A stretch of 64,000 nucleotides of DNA from Actinomycetota bacterium (GTDB lineage Bacteria > Actinomycetota > Thermoleophilia > Solirubrobacterales > Solirubrobacteraceae): the NCBI GenBank assembly GCA_005883215.1, contig VAYS01000008.1, positions 1-64,000 on the forward strand, written 5' to 3'. The position numbers were made by a program, and so were the translations under genes. This document shows, in pieces, positions 32,361-41,340 of this stretch; position 1 is the first letter of the stretch; the number at the start of each line of letters is the position of its first letter. Under the pieces are notes generated by a model, which saw only the letters and a program-made list of their open reading frames with translations, was not told the origin of the DNA and did no database searches.

Positions 32361-32618
32361 CCTCCCGCCAGCGCGCGCTCTTCCAGGCGAAGGTTGGGCG
32401 CCGTGCACCTGGTCAGCTCTCTGGCGCCGTCACGCTCGAGGACGACGCGAACCGTGACCGCCGGACGCGGAACCTGCTCCACTTTGGGCATGTGGCTCGG
32501 CCTGGCGAGCCGTTGGATACCGATCCGCTCTGTCGGGCGGGCGGTGGAGTCCGAGGAGCCCAGCCGTCTTGGATCGTTGGGTGTCCGCCGGCGGCGGCCC
32601 GGCCGGCGGGAGGACCAG

Positions 32619-34133
32619 ATGAGCCTGCGGCCGCGGCGGCTCCTCAGCCTGGTCGTCGCGGTAGCCGCCCTGGCCGCGTGCGCGCCCGCCAGTGTCGCGG
32701 CAGCGCCGAGCTTCTCCGACCATGCCGATCTGCGCGTGGTATCGCAGAAGCAGCTCGATGCCCGCCTGCTGGCCGTGACCGTATCCACGCCGGCGCTGGG
32801 CAGCACGGCGAACATCCGCATCCTCCTGCCCGCCGACTATGGCGCGGACCCTGGCCGCCGCTATCCGGTCTTCTACCTCCTGCACGGCACCAGCGGCGGC
32901 GCGTCTGACTGGACCGGACTGGGCGACGCCGAGAAGGCGACGGCGGGCCTGCCGCTGATCGTGGTCATGCCCGATATCGCGCTCAACGACAACGGCGGCG
33001 GATGGTGCACCAACTGGTACAACGGGGGCGCGAGGGGCGTGCCCGAGTGGGAGACGTTCCACATCGACGAGCTGATCCCCTGGATCGACCACAACCTGGC
33101 CACGATCGCCGGACGCGACGGCCGCGCGATCGCGGGCCTCTCCCAGGGGGGCTTTTGCTCGATGAGGGCGACGCTGGCCGGAAACCTGCGTAGCACGGAC
33201 CTCTTCATGTACACGGGCAACGGTCAGCCGGGCCCGCTGGACCCGTCGCCCGTCAACCCCGGCGCGACATCGATCGAGGCCATGGTCGGCCAGGACAACG
33301 AGTACTTTCACAACCGTCTTGGTTCGCTGGGCATTCCGAGCTTCTATGACAACTATGGGCCCGGCACCCACACCTGGCCCTACTGGACGCGCGATCTGCA
33401 GCAGAGCGTGGCCCCGATCATGGCCGACTTCGCCCACCCGCCGCCGATGCCGTCGCGGATCACCTACACGATCGCCGACGCGCAGTACGCGGTGTTCGGG
33501 TGGCAGGTCACGATGCACCGCAACGCGGAGGAGTTCAGCACCCTCGAGGACGCCGACGCCCGTGGCTTCGCGCTTGCGGGCAGCGGCTCGGGCACCGTCG
33601 TGACGCCCCCGTCCTACACGCCTGGCGCGAGCTACACGCTGACGCTGCGCGGCGACACGGTCGAGAAGTCCTCAACTGAGACCGCCGGCCCGGACGGTCG
33701 CCTGCACATCGACGTGCCGCTCGGACCGCCCAACCCCTACCAGCAGGACACCGCGGCGGCGAATGCCACTGGGACGCGCACCTACACGACCACGGTCGGG
33801 ATAGCGGACCATGGCCGGCCCGCTCGCACGGTGCCCGGCGCTCGGGCCGGCCGCGCGTGCACTGGCCGGCGGGCGGTCACGATTCACATCCACTTGCCCC
33901 CCGGGGCCACCGTCACAGCAGTGCGGCTGCGAATCAACGGGCGCCGACACTCCGCCCGGCTGCGGCGCGGTGACGTGCGCGTCAGCCTCGCCAGCCTGCC
34001 CGCCGGCACCTACCGGCTAAAGCTCGCCGTCCATTTCCGTCGCGGGCGCCGAACAGGCATCATCCGGGCAGGACGCACGCGTCACACCTGCCGACCGAGA
34101 ACGCGGCGGCGGCGAGGGTCCATCCGACCTTGA
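32619..34133 (+). CDS. Secreted esterase-family protein, core apparently shortened
   Basis: A 504-residue secreted alpha/beta-hydrolase (esterase D/antigen 85-like): signal peptide ending near AAAPS; YPVFYLLHGTSGGASDW (oxyanion side); nucleophile GLSQGGF; His region YGPGTHTWPYW; then a beta-rich domain and an Arg-rich tail. From memory of relatives, about 60 residues normally separate the GGFGAM block from NLRG..L.TGNGQPG. Here they are nearly adjacent (near 33165-33185), so part of the core sheet seems deleted in frame. The enzyme may be inactive. GGGAGG precedes ATG 32619. A hairpin terminator follows. Confidence 0.8.
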   Translation: MSLRPRRLLSLVVAVAALAACAPASVAAAPSFSDHADLRVVSQKQLDARLLAVTVSTPALGSTANIRILLPADYGADPGRRYPVFYLLHGTSGGASDWTGLGDAEKATAGLPLIVVMPDIALNDNGGGWCTNWYNGGARGVPEWETFHIDELIPWIDHNLATIAGRDGRAIAGLSQGGFCSMRATLAGNLRSTDLFMYTGNGQPGPLDPSPVNPGATSIEAMVGQDNEYFHNRLGSLGIPSFYDNYGPGTHTWPYWTRDLQQSVAPIMADFAHPPPMPSRITYTIADAQYAVFGWQVTMHRNAEEFSTLEDADARGFALAGSGSGTVVTPPSYTPGASYTLTLRGDTVEKSSTETAGPDGRLHIDVPLGPPNPYQQDTAAANATGTRTYTTTVGIADHGRPARTVPGARAGRACTGRRAVTIHIHLPPGATVTAVRLRINGRRHSARLRRGDVRVSLASLPAGTYRLKLAVHFRRGRRTGIIRAGRTRHTCRPRTRRRRGSIRP

Positions 34134-34186
34134 TCTGCCATCGAGCTCCGCGAAACCTGGTTCAACTCGAACGGGCGGGGTGGGGT

Positions 34187-34215
34187 GGGGCCGGGCCCTT
34201 CCAGAACCCGGCCCC
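34187..34215 (+). terminator. Hairpin after the esterase gene
   Basis: A 9-bp perfect stem (GGGGCCGGG / CCCGGCCCC) with an 11-base loop, 54 bases past the esterase stop. No T-run follows, as usual in GC-rich Actinobacteria. Confidence 0.6.
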
Positions 34216-34235
34216 GGCTCGCGGTTGGGGTTCGA

Positions 34236-34505
34236 TCAGTACTTGACTTTGCCGTGGAGTTGCTCGGTCACGGCTGCGGTCAGGCTCGGCTGGGTGCCTT
34301 TCCGCTGAATGTGCCAGTGGCGCCGCCATAGATGCCCCGCATCTGGATCATCGGGAGGACGCCGCTTATGCTGGGCGGCACCGCCGCTGAACGACCCATG
34401 CGTCCGAGCGTATTCCGGGGGGCGGACCCAGCCATGCCGTCCCTGCTTGCGTTGCCACTTGAGCCCCCACTGCTCTGGGGGTAGCTTTTCGGGCTGTCGG
34501 CTCAC
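34236..34505 (-). CDS. Doubtful small ORF, unknown
   Basis: An 89-codon frame starting GTG, rich in Trp, His, Arg and Gln, with no recognised family and no good SD. It fills most of the 600-base gap between the esterase terminator and the next secreted protein. Apart from this and the hairpin I see nothing else in that gap. Confidence 0.25.
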   Translation of the reverse strand: MSRQPEKLPPEQWGLKWQRKQGRHGWVRPPEYARTHGSFSGGAAQHKRRPPDDPDAGHLWRRHWHIQRKGTQPSLTAAVTEQLHGKVKY

Positions 34506-34735
34506 TTGGCAGGGGCCGGATCCCGAGGGGGAGCGTTGACGGGCAGGGTTATCGGGGATGACACCACGCGGGAGGCGGCGCGGCCCAGCGATGGGCGCGA
34601 TTCATGGTTCACGGGCCCTCATGGGCTTGTCCCGGCCGCCAAGCGGGCGCTTGACCCGATAAGACCGCCAGCCCCACCCTCGCCAAGGACAGCCCTCGGT
34701 GACGCTGCGGAGGCGCGACTGGAGTACGGGGGCCC

Positions 34736-36325
34736 GTGACCCGCCGCCACTACCTCACGGTCGGGGTCGTGGTCGCCGCGGTGTCCGCCGGCGGTGCGGT
34801 TATGGCGCCGGTGGCTGTCGCCGGTGACTACGACATATACAACTGCCCGTCGGCCAACGGCAGCACCAGCGCCGGCGCCTGGGCGGCGGTCGCCGACCCG
34901 AGCAACTCGTTCTCCAACCGTCAGGTATGTCCCACGCCGGGCGACCCCAACGCAGACTGGATCGGGTTCAGCACCGCGTCGATGAACCCGAGTACCGCCG
35001 CAACCGAGGTTCTCACCGTCCCCGCTGGTAGCAGCATCACCGTCACCCACGTCAAGGTGTGGTGGCGACTCGCCCAGCAAACGAGCGGATCGAGCACCTT
35101 CGGCGAAGTCGACTCCGACGGCGCAAAGAGCGCGATCTACTTCACGCCCCACGACTCTACGGGCACCCCAGATGACGTCGCGCTGAGCTCGACAACGAAG
35201 CAGCTCAAACTCCAGCTTGACTGTGGGACTAACTCGACTGCTTCGCCGTGCCAGTTCGGCAGCAACCCTGTACCAATCGAGCAGATCTTCGGCGTGCAGA
35301 CGACGCTGCACTCTGACGCGGCGCCGGTCGGTCAGATCACCGGGGGCACGCTCACCTACGGCGGCCCGCGGTCGGGGACGCAGACGGTGGCGGTGCACAC
35401 GACGTCGGCGGAGAGCGGGGTGGCCAAGCTCGAGGTGCTGTTGGACGGGCAGGTGGTGGGCACGGACGACTACTCGGCCAGCCCGTCGCTGTGTCCGCAC
35501 GCGTCGTTTGCGGCGTGCCGGTCGGCGGTCGACGACACGGTTAGCGCCAACACGGCGGCGGTTCCGGACGGGCCGCACACGATGCTCGTGCGGGTGACGG
35601 ATACGGCGGGCAACATCACGATGGTCTCGGGCGGGCAGGTGACGACGGCCAATCCGTTCGTGGCCGGGCCGGTGGATCGCGGGCCGCCGAACGGCAGCCC
35701 GGCGTCGGACCACGCCACCCTCACCCTCGCCACCCGCCGCACCCTTCGCGCCGGCTTCGGCAAGCGCGCACTACTGCGGGGGCGCTTGGCCAATGAGGCG
35801 GGCCGGCCGATCGCCGGCGCCACGCTGGACGTATACACCCAAGTGCTCAGTCCGGGCGCGCCGTATCGGCTGCTCGGGCATGTGCTCAGCGGCGGTGACG
35901 GCGGGTATCGGGTAGTAGTGCCGGCCGGCCCGTCGCGACACCTGCTGATCGGCTACCGGTCGCACCTGAACGACGTCAAGCCCACAGCTCTGGCCGAGGC
36001 AACCGAAACCGTTCCCGCTGCCGCCAAGCTCACCCCCGTGCCGCGTCATGTGCGCAACGGCCAGCGGGTGGTCTTCCGCGGCCATCTGCTCGGTGGGTTC
36101 GTGCCGGCCAGTGGCAAGGCGGTGGAGGTCCAGGTGAAGATCGGCCGGACCTGGCGGGACATCCTCTCGACCCGCAGCGACCGCCACGGCCTGTTCAAGG
36201 CGGGGTATCGGTTCACGCGCACTCACGCCCGGGTGACGTACAGGTTCCGGGCGGTGATCCGCACCGACAGCGACTACCCATACACCGACGGGCGCTCGAA
36301 CATCGCGCGGGTCCGGCTGAACTGA
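34736..36325 (+). CDS. Secreted beta-rich protein, unknown
   Basis: A 529-residue protein with a signal peptide (cleavage near PVAVAG-DYD), an N-terminal beta domain of the actinobacterial secreted type (residues about 30-330, with Cys pairs such as YNCPSA/QVCPTP and LCPHASFAACRSA), and two C-terminal Ig-like modules (about 340-430 and 435-529; ALLRGRLANEAGRPIAGATL, VVFRGHLLGGFVPASGKAVE). It is probably an extracellular binding or structural protein. The start is GTG at 34736. No catalytic motif seen. Confidence 0.82.
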   Translation: MTRRHYLTVGVVVAAVSAGGAVMAPVAVAGDYDIYNCPSANGSTSAGAWAAVADPSNSFSNRQVCPTPGDPNADWIGFSTASMNPSTAATEVLTVPAGSSITVTHVKVWWRLAQQTSGSSTFGEVDSDGAKSAIYFTPHDSTGTPDDVALSSTTKQLKLQLDCGTNSTASPCQFGSNPVPIEQIFGVQTTLHSDAAPVGQITGGTLTYGGPRSGTQTVAVHTTSAESGVAKLEVLLDGQVVGTDDYSASPSLCPHASFAACRSAVDDTVSANTAAVPDGPHTMLVRVTDTAGNITMVSGGQVTTANPFVAGPVDRGPPNGSPASDHATLTLATRRTLRAGFGKRALLRGRLANEAGRPIAGATLDVYTQVLSPGAPYRLLGHVLSGGDGGYRVVVPAGPSRHLLIGYRSHLNDVKPTALAEATETVPAAAKLTPVPRHVRNGQRVVFRGHLLGGFVPASGKAVEVQVKIGRTWRDILSTRSDRHGLFKAGYRFTRTHARVTYRFRAVIRTDSDYPYTDGRSNIARVRLN

Positions 36326-36373
36326 TCTCTCGGCGCCGGCGCGCAGGGTGCGCGCGCTGCGATGCTTAGGTGT

Positions 36374-37111
36374 ATGGCTGGTTTGACGGTGGATGTTCGA
36401 ACCGAGGACGGCGTCGCCGACGCCTATCTAGCTTGGCCCGATGCTGGCGTGACGCGGGGCGGGGTGCTGTTGTTGATGGATACGTTCGGGTTGCGCGATC
36501 AGATCCGGGCGATGGCCGACTGCATCTGCGCCGGGGGATATGCCGTGCTGACGCCCAACCTGTTCTATCGCGCCGGCCGCGCCCCCGTGCTAACGCTTCC
36601 TGACCTGACCGATCCGCAGGGCCGGGCGAAGTTCTTTGAGCAGGTAAAGCCGCTGATGGGCGCGCTTACGCCCGAACGGATTTGCGCTGACGCTCGGGCA
36701 TACGTCGATTACCTGGCCGAGGAGGCGCCCGGCCCACTTGCGATCACTGGCTATTGCATGGGCGTGCGGGTCGGCTGGCGCGTCGCCACGGCCTATCCCG
36801 ATCGAGTCGACGCGCTGGCCGGGTTTCACGGTGGCCGTCTGGTCACCGACGACCCCGATAGCCCGCACCGCACTGCCGATCGGCTGCGGGCCGAGGTCTA
36901 CCTTGGCCACGCCGACAACGATGCGACCAACACCGCCGAGCAGATCCGCGCCCTGGACCAGGCGCTCGAGGCGGCCGGGGTGCGCTACCGCTCAGAGGTT
37001 TACGCGGGAGCGGCGCACGGGTTCACCATGGCCGACACGCCGGCCTACAACCAGCAGGCGGCCGAGCGCCACTTCCGCGAGCTCTTCGAGCTACTCGAGC
37101 GCCTCGCCTGA
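36374..37111 (+). CDS. Dienelactone hydrolase family protein
   Basis: A 245-residue alpha/beta hydrolase. The nucleophile is Cys in TGYCMGVRVGW, with the acid in YLGHADND and the His in GAAHGFTMADTPAYN; all match the DLH family. It lacks a signal peptide, so it is cytoplasmic. Relatives hydrolyse dienelactones in chlorocatechol breakdown or other lactones and esters; no catabolic partners are near. Confidence 0.93.
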   Translation: MAGLTVDVRTEDGVADAYLAWPDAGVTRGGVLLLMDTFGLRDQIRAMADCICAGGYAVLTPNLFYRAGRAPVLTLPDLTDPQGRAKFFEQVKPLMGALTPERICADARAYVDYLAEEAPGPLAITGYCMGVRVGWRVATAYPDRVDALAGFHGGRLVTDDPDSPHRTADRLRAEVYLGHADNDATNTAEQIRALDQALEAAGVRYRSEVYAGAAHGFTMADTPAYNQQAAERHFRELFELLERLA

Positions 37112-37146
37112 CCCCATCCTGGTCGCCAGACGGCGGCTGTTGCGGG

Positions 37147-37389
37147 CTAGGCTCTCTTGCGGGTGCCGCTTCCGCGCGCGGTCCGGGCGGTCTTGGAGGC
37201 CGCTTTGCCGGCGGTCTTGGCTGTCCGGCGGACCGCCTTGGCGGCGCCGGCCACACTCTTGCCCGTAGTACGAGCCGACGTTTTGACTTGCCGGGCGCCC
37301 TGCTTTGCCGTTCTGGCGGTCGCGTTGCGTTTGCGTGTGGCGGCGGCCTTCTTTGCCGCTGCGCTGCGCTGGGCCTTGGTCTGTGCCAT
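37147..37389 (-). CDS. Histone H1-like basic protein
   Basis: An 80-residue protein composed almost wholly of Lys, Ala, Arg and Thr (AAKKAAATRKRNATARTAK; AVRRTAKTAGKAASKTARTA), like the C-terminal tails of histone H1 and bacterial H1-like nucleoid proteins. It probably binds DNA without sequence preference. The SD GGAGGA sits between the stop of the acidic small gene and this ATG, 9 bases apart, so the two are likely co-translated. Confidence 0.85.
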   Translation of the reverse strand: MAQTKAQRSAAAKKAAATRKRNATARTAKQGARQVKTSARTTGKSVAGAAKAVRRTAKTAGKAASKTARTARGSGTRKRA

Positions 37390-37398
37390 CCGGTCCTC

Positions 37399-37578
37399 CT
37401 AGTGTCCGGTTTTGTCGAGCTTTTCCACGCCGCGTTCGACGTCCTCTTCGTCGACCGGCGGGTTGCCGCGCGGGCTGTTGGCCGGCTCGCCCGATGGGTC
37501 CGTCTCGTCCGTCTGCTTCTCGGACGAGCGCTCCTCGGCTTGTTCGGTGGGATCGGGGTGCTGTTCGATCGATTCCAT
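37399..37578 (-). CDS. 59-residue acidic protein
   Basis: Translated by eye from ATG 37578 to TAG 37399: begins MESIEQHPDPTEQAEERSS, ends PPVDEEDVERGVEKLDKTGH. It is strongly acidic and probably disordered, with a conserved-looking C-terminal PPVDEEDVERG block. It lies 9 bases before the basic H1-like gene; an acidic protein made next to a basic DNA-binding one could act as its chaperone or counter-ion. Function unknown. Confidence 0.6.
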   Translation of the reverse strand: MESIEQHPDPTEQAEERSSEKQTDETDPSGEPANSPRGNPPVDEEDVERGVEKLDKTGH

Positions 37579-37734
37579 GCCCGCGACTTTCCCGTCGTAG
37601 CGCCCGCCGAAACGACGCCCGGCGACGTAGAGGTGTTCGAGAGCGCCGACGCTTTCATCGCTTCGCAGCGGGCCGCGGCTACCCGGGCCCGCTTGGGGTG
37701 GTCGGAGGGGCCCCCGCCCCCTTCCCGGGACGCC

Positions 37735-38196
37735 TTAGAGCCGGTAGCCGCGCTTGGCCTTTTTGAGTTGGCCCTGGGCGGCCATTTTGCTCAGGGCGGT
37801 GGCGACGGTGTTGCGGTTCAAGCCGGTCTGGGTGGCGAGTTCGCCGGAGGTGAGGCCGGGCTTGTTTTTGAGTGTGGCGAGGATGACTTGGCGGCTGCTG
37901 CGGCGTCGTGTGGTGGTGCGTGCCCGGGTGGACCTTGTGGTCGGTCGCGAGCGCCTGCGCGGCGTGGCTCGGCTGGTTCTAGTGGTGCGCGAGGCGTTTG
38001 CGCTTCGTGTGGTGCGGGCTCGCTTTGGCTTTGGGGTTTGGCGGCGGCGCGGGGTGCGGGTGGGTTTTGCGCCGTCGTGTAGGGAGATGGCGTGACGCAG
38101 TTCGTCGGCCTCTTGCGCCAGCGGCGCCATCTTTGCTTCCAGGTCCTTAAGTCGCCCCTGCCAGTTCTTTACTGCCTGTTCAATGACGGAAGGCAT
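37735..38196 (-). CDS. Coiled-coil / basic linker / winged-helix protein
   Basis: A 153-residue protein in three parts: an N-terminal coiled coil (about 1-42; VKNWQGRLKDLEAKMAPLAQE), a very basic Arg/Thr/Ser linker (about 45-100), and a C-terminal winged helix (about 101-153; VILATLKNKPGLTSGELATQTGLNRNTVATALSKM). Relatives of the last part are MarR/IclR-like DNA-binding folds. The plan suggests a dimeric nucleoid protein rather than a classic repressor. It is upstream of the acidic and H1-like genes on the same strand. Confidence 0.82.
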   Translation of the reverse strand: MPSVIEQAVKNWQGRLKDLEAKMAPLAQEADELRHAISLHDGAKPTRTPRRRQTPKPKRARTTRSANASRTTRTSRATPRRRSRPTTRSTRARTTTRRRSSRQVILATLKNKPGLTSGELATQTGLNRNTVATALSKMAAQGQLKKAKRGYRL

Positions 38197-38529
38197 TGCA
38201 ACTCCTTGTTGTCGTCGGGTCGGACGTGAAACCGCAGGCTAGCGACGATTGGCGTCAGGGTTGCAACCGGAGTTCCACCATGGCGTTGATGCGCGGGCGA
38301 GCTCCGTGTCTCGCTGACCGTCGGACCCACCGGTTGTCTCAGGTGAGCTTGCTTGCCAGGGAGTCGTAGTTTGGCGGTGGCTGGGCAATTGGCTTGCTGC
38401 TTGCCGGTGCGATCTCGGCGCCCGATCTGTGGCTCGGGTCCGGTGACCCAGACCCCCGCTGGTTGATTGTCAGGAGTGGTCTCTGCTCGAAGAGGGCGAG
38501 ATCGAGCCGCGCAGTCGCGCCGTATTGGA
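38197..38529. other. Intergenic stretch, nothing recognised
   Basis: About 330 bases between the start of the winged-helix gene and the end of the two-helix membrane gene. Base composition is less GC-rich than the flanks. I see no gene, RNA or clear repeat. Confidence 0.5.
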
Positions 38530-38892
38530 TTAGGTCGTGTTTGAACTGGTGGTAGGGGTTGCGTCCGATGCCGAAGCTGAGCTGTCGTGTACGCGCCGAA
38601 TGTGGTCGGTAGAGGGAGTCTGGCGGTCCATCTCCTCGAGGCCCTGAGCCATGAGGCGAGCGCCGACCGCGCACACAGCCAGCACCCCCACTATCGCCGT
38701 GAGCCAGCCGGAATGACCCGTTAACCCCGCGACGACTGCACAGGCGATGATGCCCAGCAGGCCGATGACCACCATCGTGACGATCGCCTCGGCCCAGTAG
38801 GTCCGGCGCGCCAGGCCAGGATCAACGTCAGTGTCGCGCAGCGGCGAGATCCGACGCAACATACGAGCGAGCTGAAGTCCCGTTTGGCTCAC
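38530..38892 (-). CDS. Small two-helix membrane protein
   Basis: A 120-residue protein with a basic N-terminus, two transmembrane helices (about residues 36-58 and 64-84) and a Ser/Thr/Asp-rich hydrophilic tail. No family recognised. The composition is plausible for a real gene but support is limited to that. Confidence 0.55.
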   Translation of the reverse strand: MSQTGLQLARMLRRISPLRDTDVDPGLARRTYWAEAIVTMVVIGLLGIIACAVVAGLTGHSGWLTAIVGVLAVCAVGARLMAQGLEEMDRQTPSTDHIRRVHDSSASASDATPTTSSNTT

Positions 38893-39344
38893 AGCGCAAA
38901 GGTGCCGAGCATTGGGCGCCCCGCAACCAGCCCCAGGTGGGGCAGCGGATCACGGGATCCGCGTTGCTTGGGCTTGTGGTGCCCGTCGCCAGACCGGTTG
39001 ACTCGGCTCTGGACGTATGTCCGACGAGTTGGCTCTTGTCGCCCCGCGCCAAGCCGCCGGCGCTTGCCGACGGCTCGAAGTGGCTAGAGGCGTGGGCGCC
39101 TCCCGGGTCAGGCAGCCTCCGTTCCAGGCTGAGGCGCACGGCCGGTGTGGGGTTGGCCCGGGTCGCGCGCCTCCGAGCCAACGTGGCTTGAAAGCCCGCG
39201 GGTTGCAGGCACTTTCAGATGACCTCGAGCCCAACGCGCGGGCCGGCTCCTTGGTGCTGGGGCTCCTTGAGATCGGTCCGCCGATGCCGCCCCGAAATTG
39301 CGCGTCACAGTGCCCCGACTCCTCTGGTTACTACACCGACGACC
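38893..39344. other. Intergenic stretch, nothing certain
   Basis: About 450 bases between two divergent small membrane-protein genes. Several frames are open, as expected at this GC content, but none has a recognisable product, SD or conserved block. No RNA gene seen. Confidence 0.4.
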
Positions 39345-39671
39345 GTGCCCCCGGATCCAGCACTGCCCGAGAAGGACTACGCCCCACAGGAGCCTGCCGT
39401 TAGGTCGCCGATATCGGCGCGGCCCGGGCTGGTAGCTGCCCGCACCGGAGCTTCCGCGGCTGATCCCTCGCTTGTCGCCGATGAGCTAGCGGGGACCGAA
39501 TGGCTGCCGCTGTGGCGGAATGGCGACCCAATCGATCGGCCGCACTGGCTGCTGTTGGCGCCGTTGCGCCGGCGCTTGGCGATGGCCGACCGGCTCGTCC
39601 TCGCCGGCGCGGCAGCCATCGTCGTGCTGTTTTGGGTGCTCGTCGCCTGGCTGGTCCTCCAGCTTGTCTAG
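39345..39671 (+). CDS. Small C-terminally anchored membrane protein
   Basis: About 108 residues from GTG 39345: a hydrophilic Pro/Ala-rich N-terminal part, then LPLWRNGDPIDRPHWLLLAPL and a single C-terminal helix (LVLAGAAAIVVLFWVLVAWLVL). Topology suggests a tail-anchored protein. The start is uncertain and no family is recognised. Confidence 0.5.
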   Translation: MPPDPALPEKDYAPQEPAVRSPISARPGLVAARTGASAADPSLVADELAGTEWLPLWRNGDPIDRPHWLLLAPLRRRLAMADRLVLAGAAAIVVLFWVLVAWLVLQLV

Positions 39672-39733
39672 TCGTACTCGGTCAGCGCTGGCGCCCTGAT
39701 CTCCGCCGACAGCGGACTCAAGTCTGGGTCGCG

Positions 39734-40003
39734 CTACTTGTTCTCGGCGCAGAAGGTGCCGTTGCCGACCTTAACCTGGACCTGGGGCTTGTCGCCGATC
39801 TCCACACAGGCGATCGCGTTTGAGGCGCTCTGATCGCTGACGAGCTTCTGGGCGGCGCTAGGGGAGCTGCAGTTGACGACGTGCCGGTTGGCGTCGATGC
39901 AGTCGCCCACCTTCGCCTTGCCAGAGCTGCTACCGCATGCGCCCACCGTGAGGGCCAGTACAGCTCCGCCCAAGATCCGCACGGATCGAAGCGTTCCCGT
40001 CAT
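39734..40003 (-). CDS. Small lipoprotein with three Cys in its outer domain
   Basis: An 89-residue lipoprotein: lipobox TVGAC, then KVGDCIDANRHVVNCSSPSAAQKLV and CVEIGDKPQVQVKVGNGTFC. This Cys pattern is like the septum-formation/LppU-type domains seen in Actinobacteria (GDC..V.C..PHA). Located on the outer membrane face. Function unknown. Confidence 0.72.
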   Translation of the reverse strand: MTGTLRSVRILGGAVLALTVGACGSSSGKAKVGDCIDANRHVVNCSSPSAAQKLVSDQSASNAIACVEIGDKPQVQVKVGNGTFCAENK

Positions 40004-40097
40004 CTGGCTCACGCTATGGATCCGATTGCCAGCGGTCAACCTCGAGCTCGCCAGGCTCTGCCCCGGCCCCGCAGTTGAGGACTCCGCGCGAGCAACG

Positions 40098-40781
40098 TCA
40101 GCGCAAGCGGGTTGCCAGCTGGCTGAGCTGAGCCGAGAGCTGTGGCCAGTAGGGGCGCGTGGTCTGTGCGTCGCGCGCCAGGTCTTGTCGTGCCGTGACG
40201 GCGGGCTGCTGGCCGGCGAGGGTGACGCGGAGGTTCGCCGGTCTGCCGCTCAGGATTCGGGTGAGCTGGCCTACCGCCTGCTTGACCGTGGGCTCCTCGA
40301 CCAGGATGGGCTTGGTGCGCGCGTAGCGCTGGAACCTGCGCACCACCGGGGCGTTGAGCCGTTCGGCGCTGCCCGTTCCGGTGGTCAGCGCGCCGGGGAG
40401 GATCCCGTCGAGCTGGTCAAACAGATTCGACGCCAGCTGACCGCCCACCGTTTGGTCCGGCGCGACGCCGAGGGTCTGGGTCACCGTCAGCGCGCGCAGC
40501 AGCTGCAGCGCCTTCCTGACGCCCTGCGGGTCGGAGAGAATCCTGCTGGTCGTCCTGGCCGCGCCCAACAGGTCGAGGTCGGCTTTTACCAGCGTCTGGT
40601 TGTCAGGGTCGCTCAACCCTGGGCCGCCCGTCGAGGGGGCAGCCTTGTGGGAGCTGCCCCCACACCCGACCGCCACTAGCGCGCACCCCAGCGTCAGGGC
40701 CGAGAGGCACCACCGCCACCGGAGAGCCACGGCCGCGCCATCCCGGGCGTCGCTCGTGCCGGCGTGAGCCCCGCTGGTCAT
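40098..40781 (-). CDS. Lipoprotein, unknown helical domain
   Basis: A 227-residue protein with a hydrophobic signal and lipobox VAVGC (Cys near residue 40), followed by a mainly helical domain with no Cys (QTLVKADLDLLGAARTTSRIL; FDQLDGILPGAL; VRRFQRYARTKPIL). GGGAG lies 8 bases before ATG 40781. No family recognised. Confidence 0.7.
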   Translation of the reverse strand: MTSGAHAGTSDARDGAAVALRWRWCLSALTLGCALVAVGCGGSSHKAAPSTGGPGLSDPDNQTLVKADLDLLGAARTTSRILSDPQGVRKALQLLRALTVTQTLGVAPDQTVGGQLASNLFDQLDGILPGALTTGTGSAERLNAPVVRRFQRYARTKPILVEEPTVKQAVGQLTRILSGRPANLRVTLAGQQPAVTARQDLARDAQTTRPYWPQLSAQLSQLATRLR

Positions 40782-40983
40782 GCCATCTCCCATCCTACGA
40801 CTTCGGGTAGGACCAGTACTCGGGCAACACCGGCAACTGCCGGCACGACAACCTGGGCAAGGACGGGGCCGCGGCCGGTGTCGCCAGCACCCCGCCGGCG
40901 CCATTTTCCCGTGGGCGGGCGACAGCTCACCTAGGACCGCGCCGCCGCCCTCGTCGGCCGCGCGGCCCCCACATAGCGTGCGG

Positions 40984-41259
40984 CTATGCGCCCCGAAGTG
41001 CGTGCACGTCCATGTAGGTGATCGACGGCTGTCCGCCGACGCCGACCTCCTCGCGAGCCGCCCGAACCCGCTCGGTGAACTGCTCGGCCTCGTCGCGTGA
41101 GTCCCAGACCTCGACCACCCGGATCTTGCCGTCGTCCCCGACTGCGCCTATGTGCAGCTGCGCGCCAGGCGGAGCGCTTTCCCCCAGGCCGAGGCGCTCA
41201 CTGACCTCGTCGTACTGCTCAGGACTGGCACCGGTCTCGATCACGCGGCAGATCGCCAT
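40984..41259 (-). CDS. Antibiotic biosynthesis monooxygenase-like (ABM fold) protein
   Basis: A 91-residue dimeric alpha/beta-barrel protein: MAICRVIETGASPEQYDEVS, then GAVGDDGKIRVVEVWDSRDEAEQF. Small proteins of this fold often act as cofactor-free oxygenases or stress proteins. It lies 81 bases past the start of the metallo-hydrolase gene's stop on the same strand. Role unknown. Confidence 0.8.
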   Translation of the reverse strand: MAICRVIETGASPEQYDEVSERLGLGESAPPGAQLHIGAVGDDGKIRVVEVWDSRDEAEQFTERVRAAREEVGVGGQPSITYMDVHALRGA

Positions 41260-41340
41260 ATCGCCTCCTAGCCCGTTGGGGCAGGTGAACGTATCGGATG
41301 GCCACTGGCGCTGCCATCGGCTGCGGCCCGGAGTCCGGTG

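Noticed and set aside
34150-34180. tRNA-like GGTTCAACTC stretch
   Set aside because: No cloverleaf can be drawn around it and no acceptor stem is visible.
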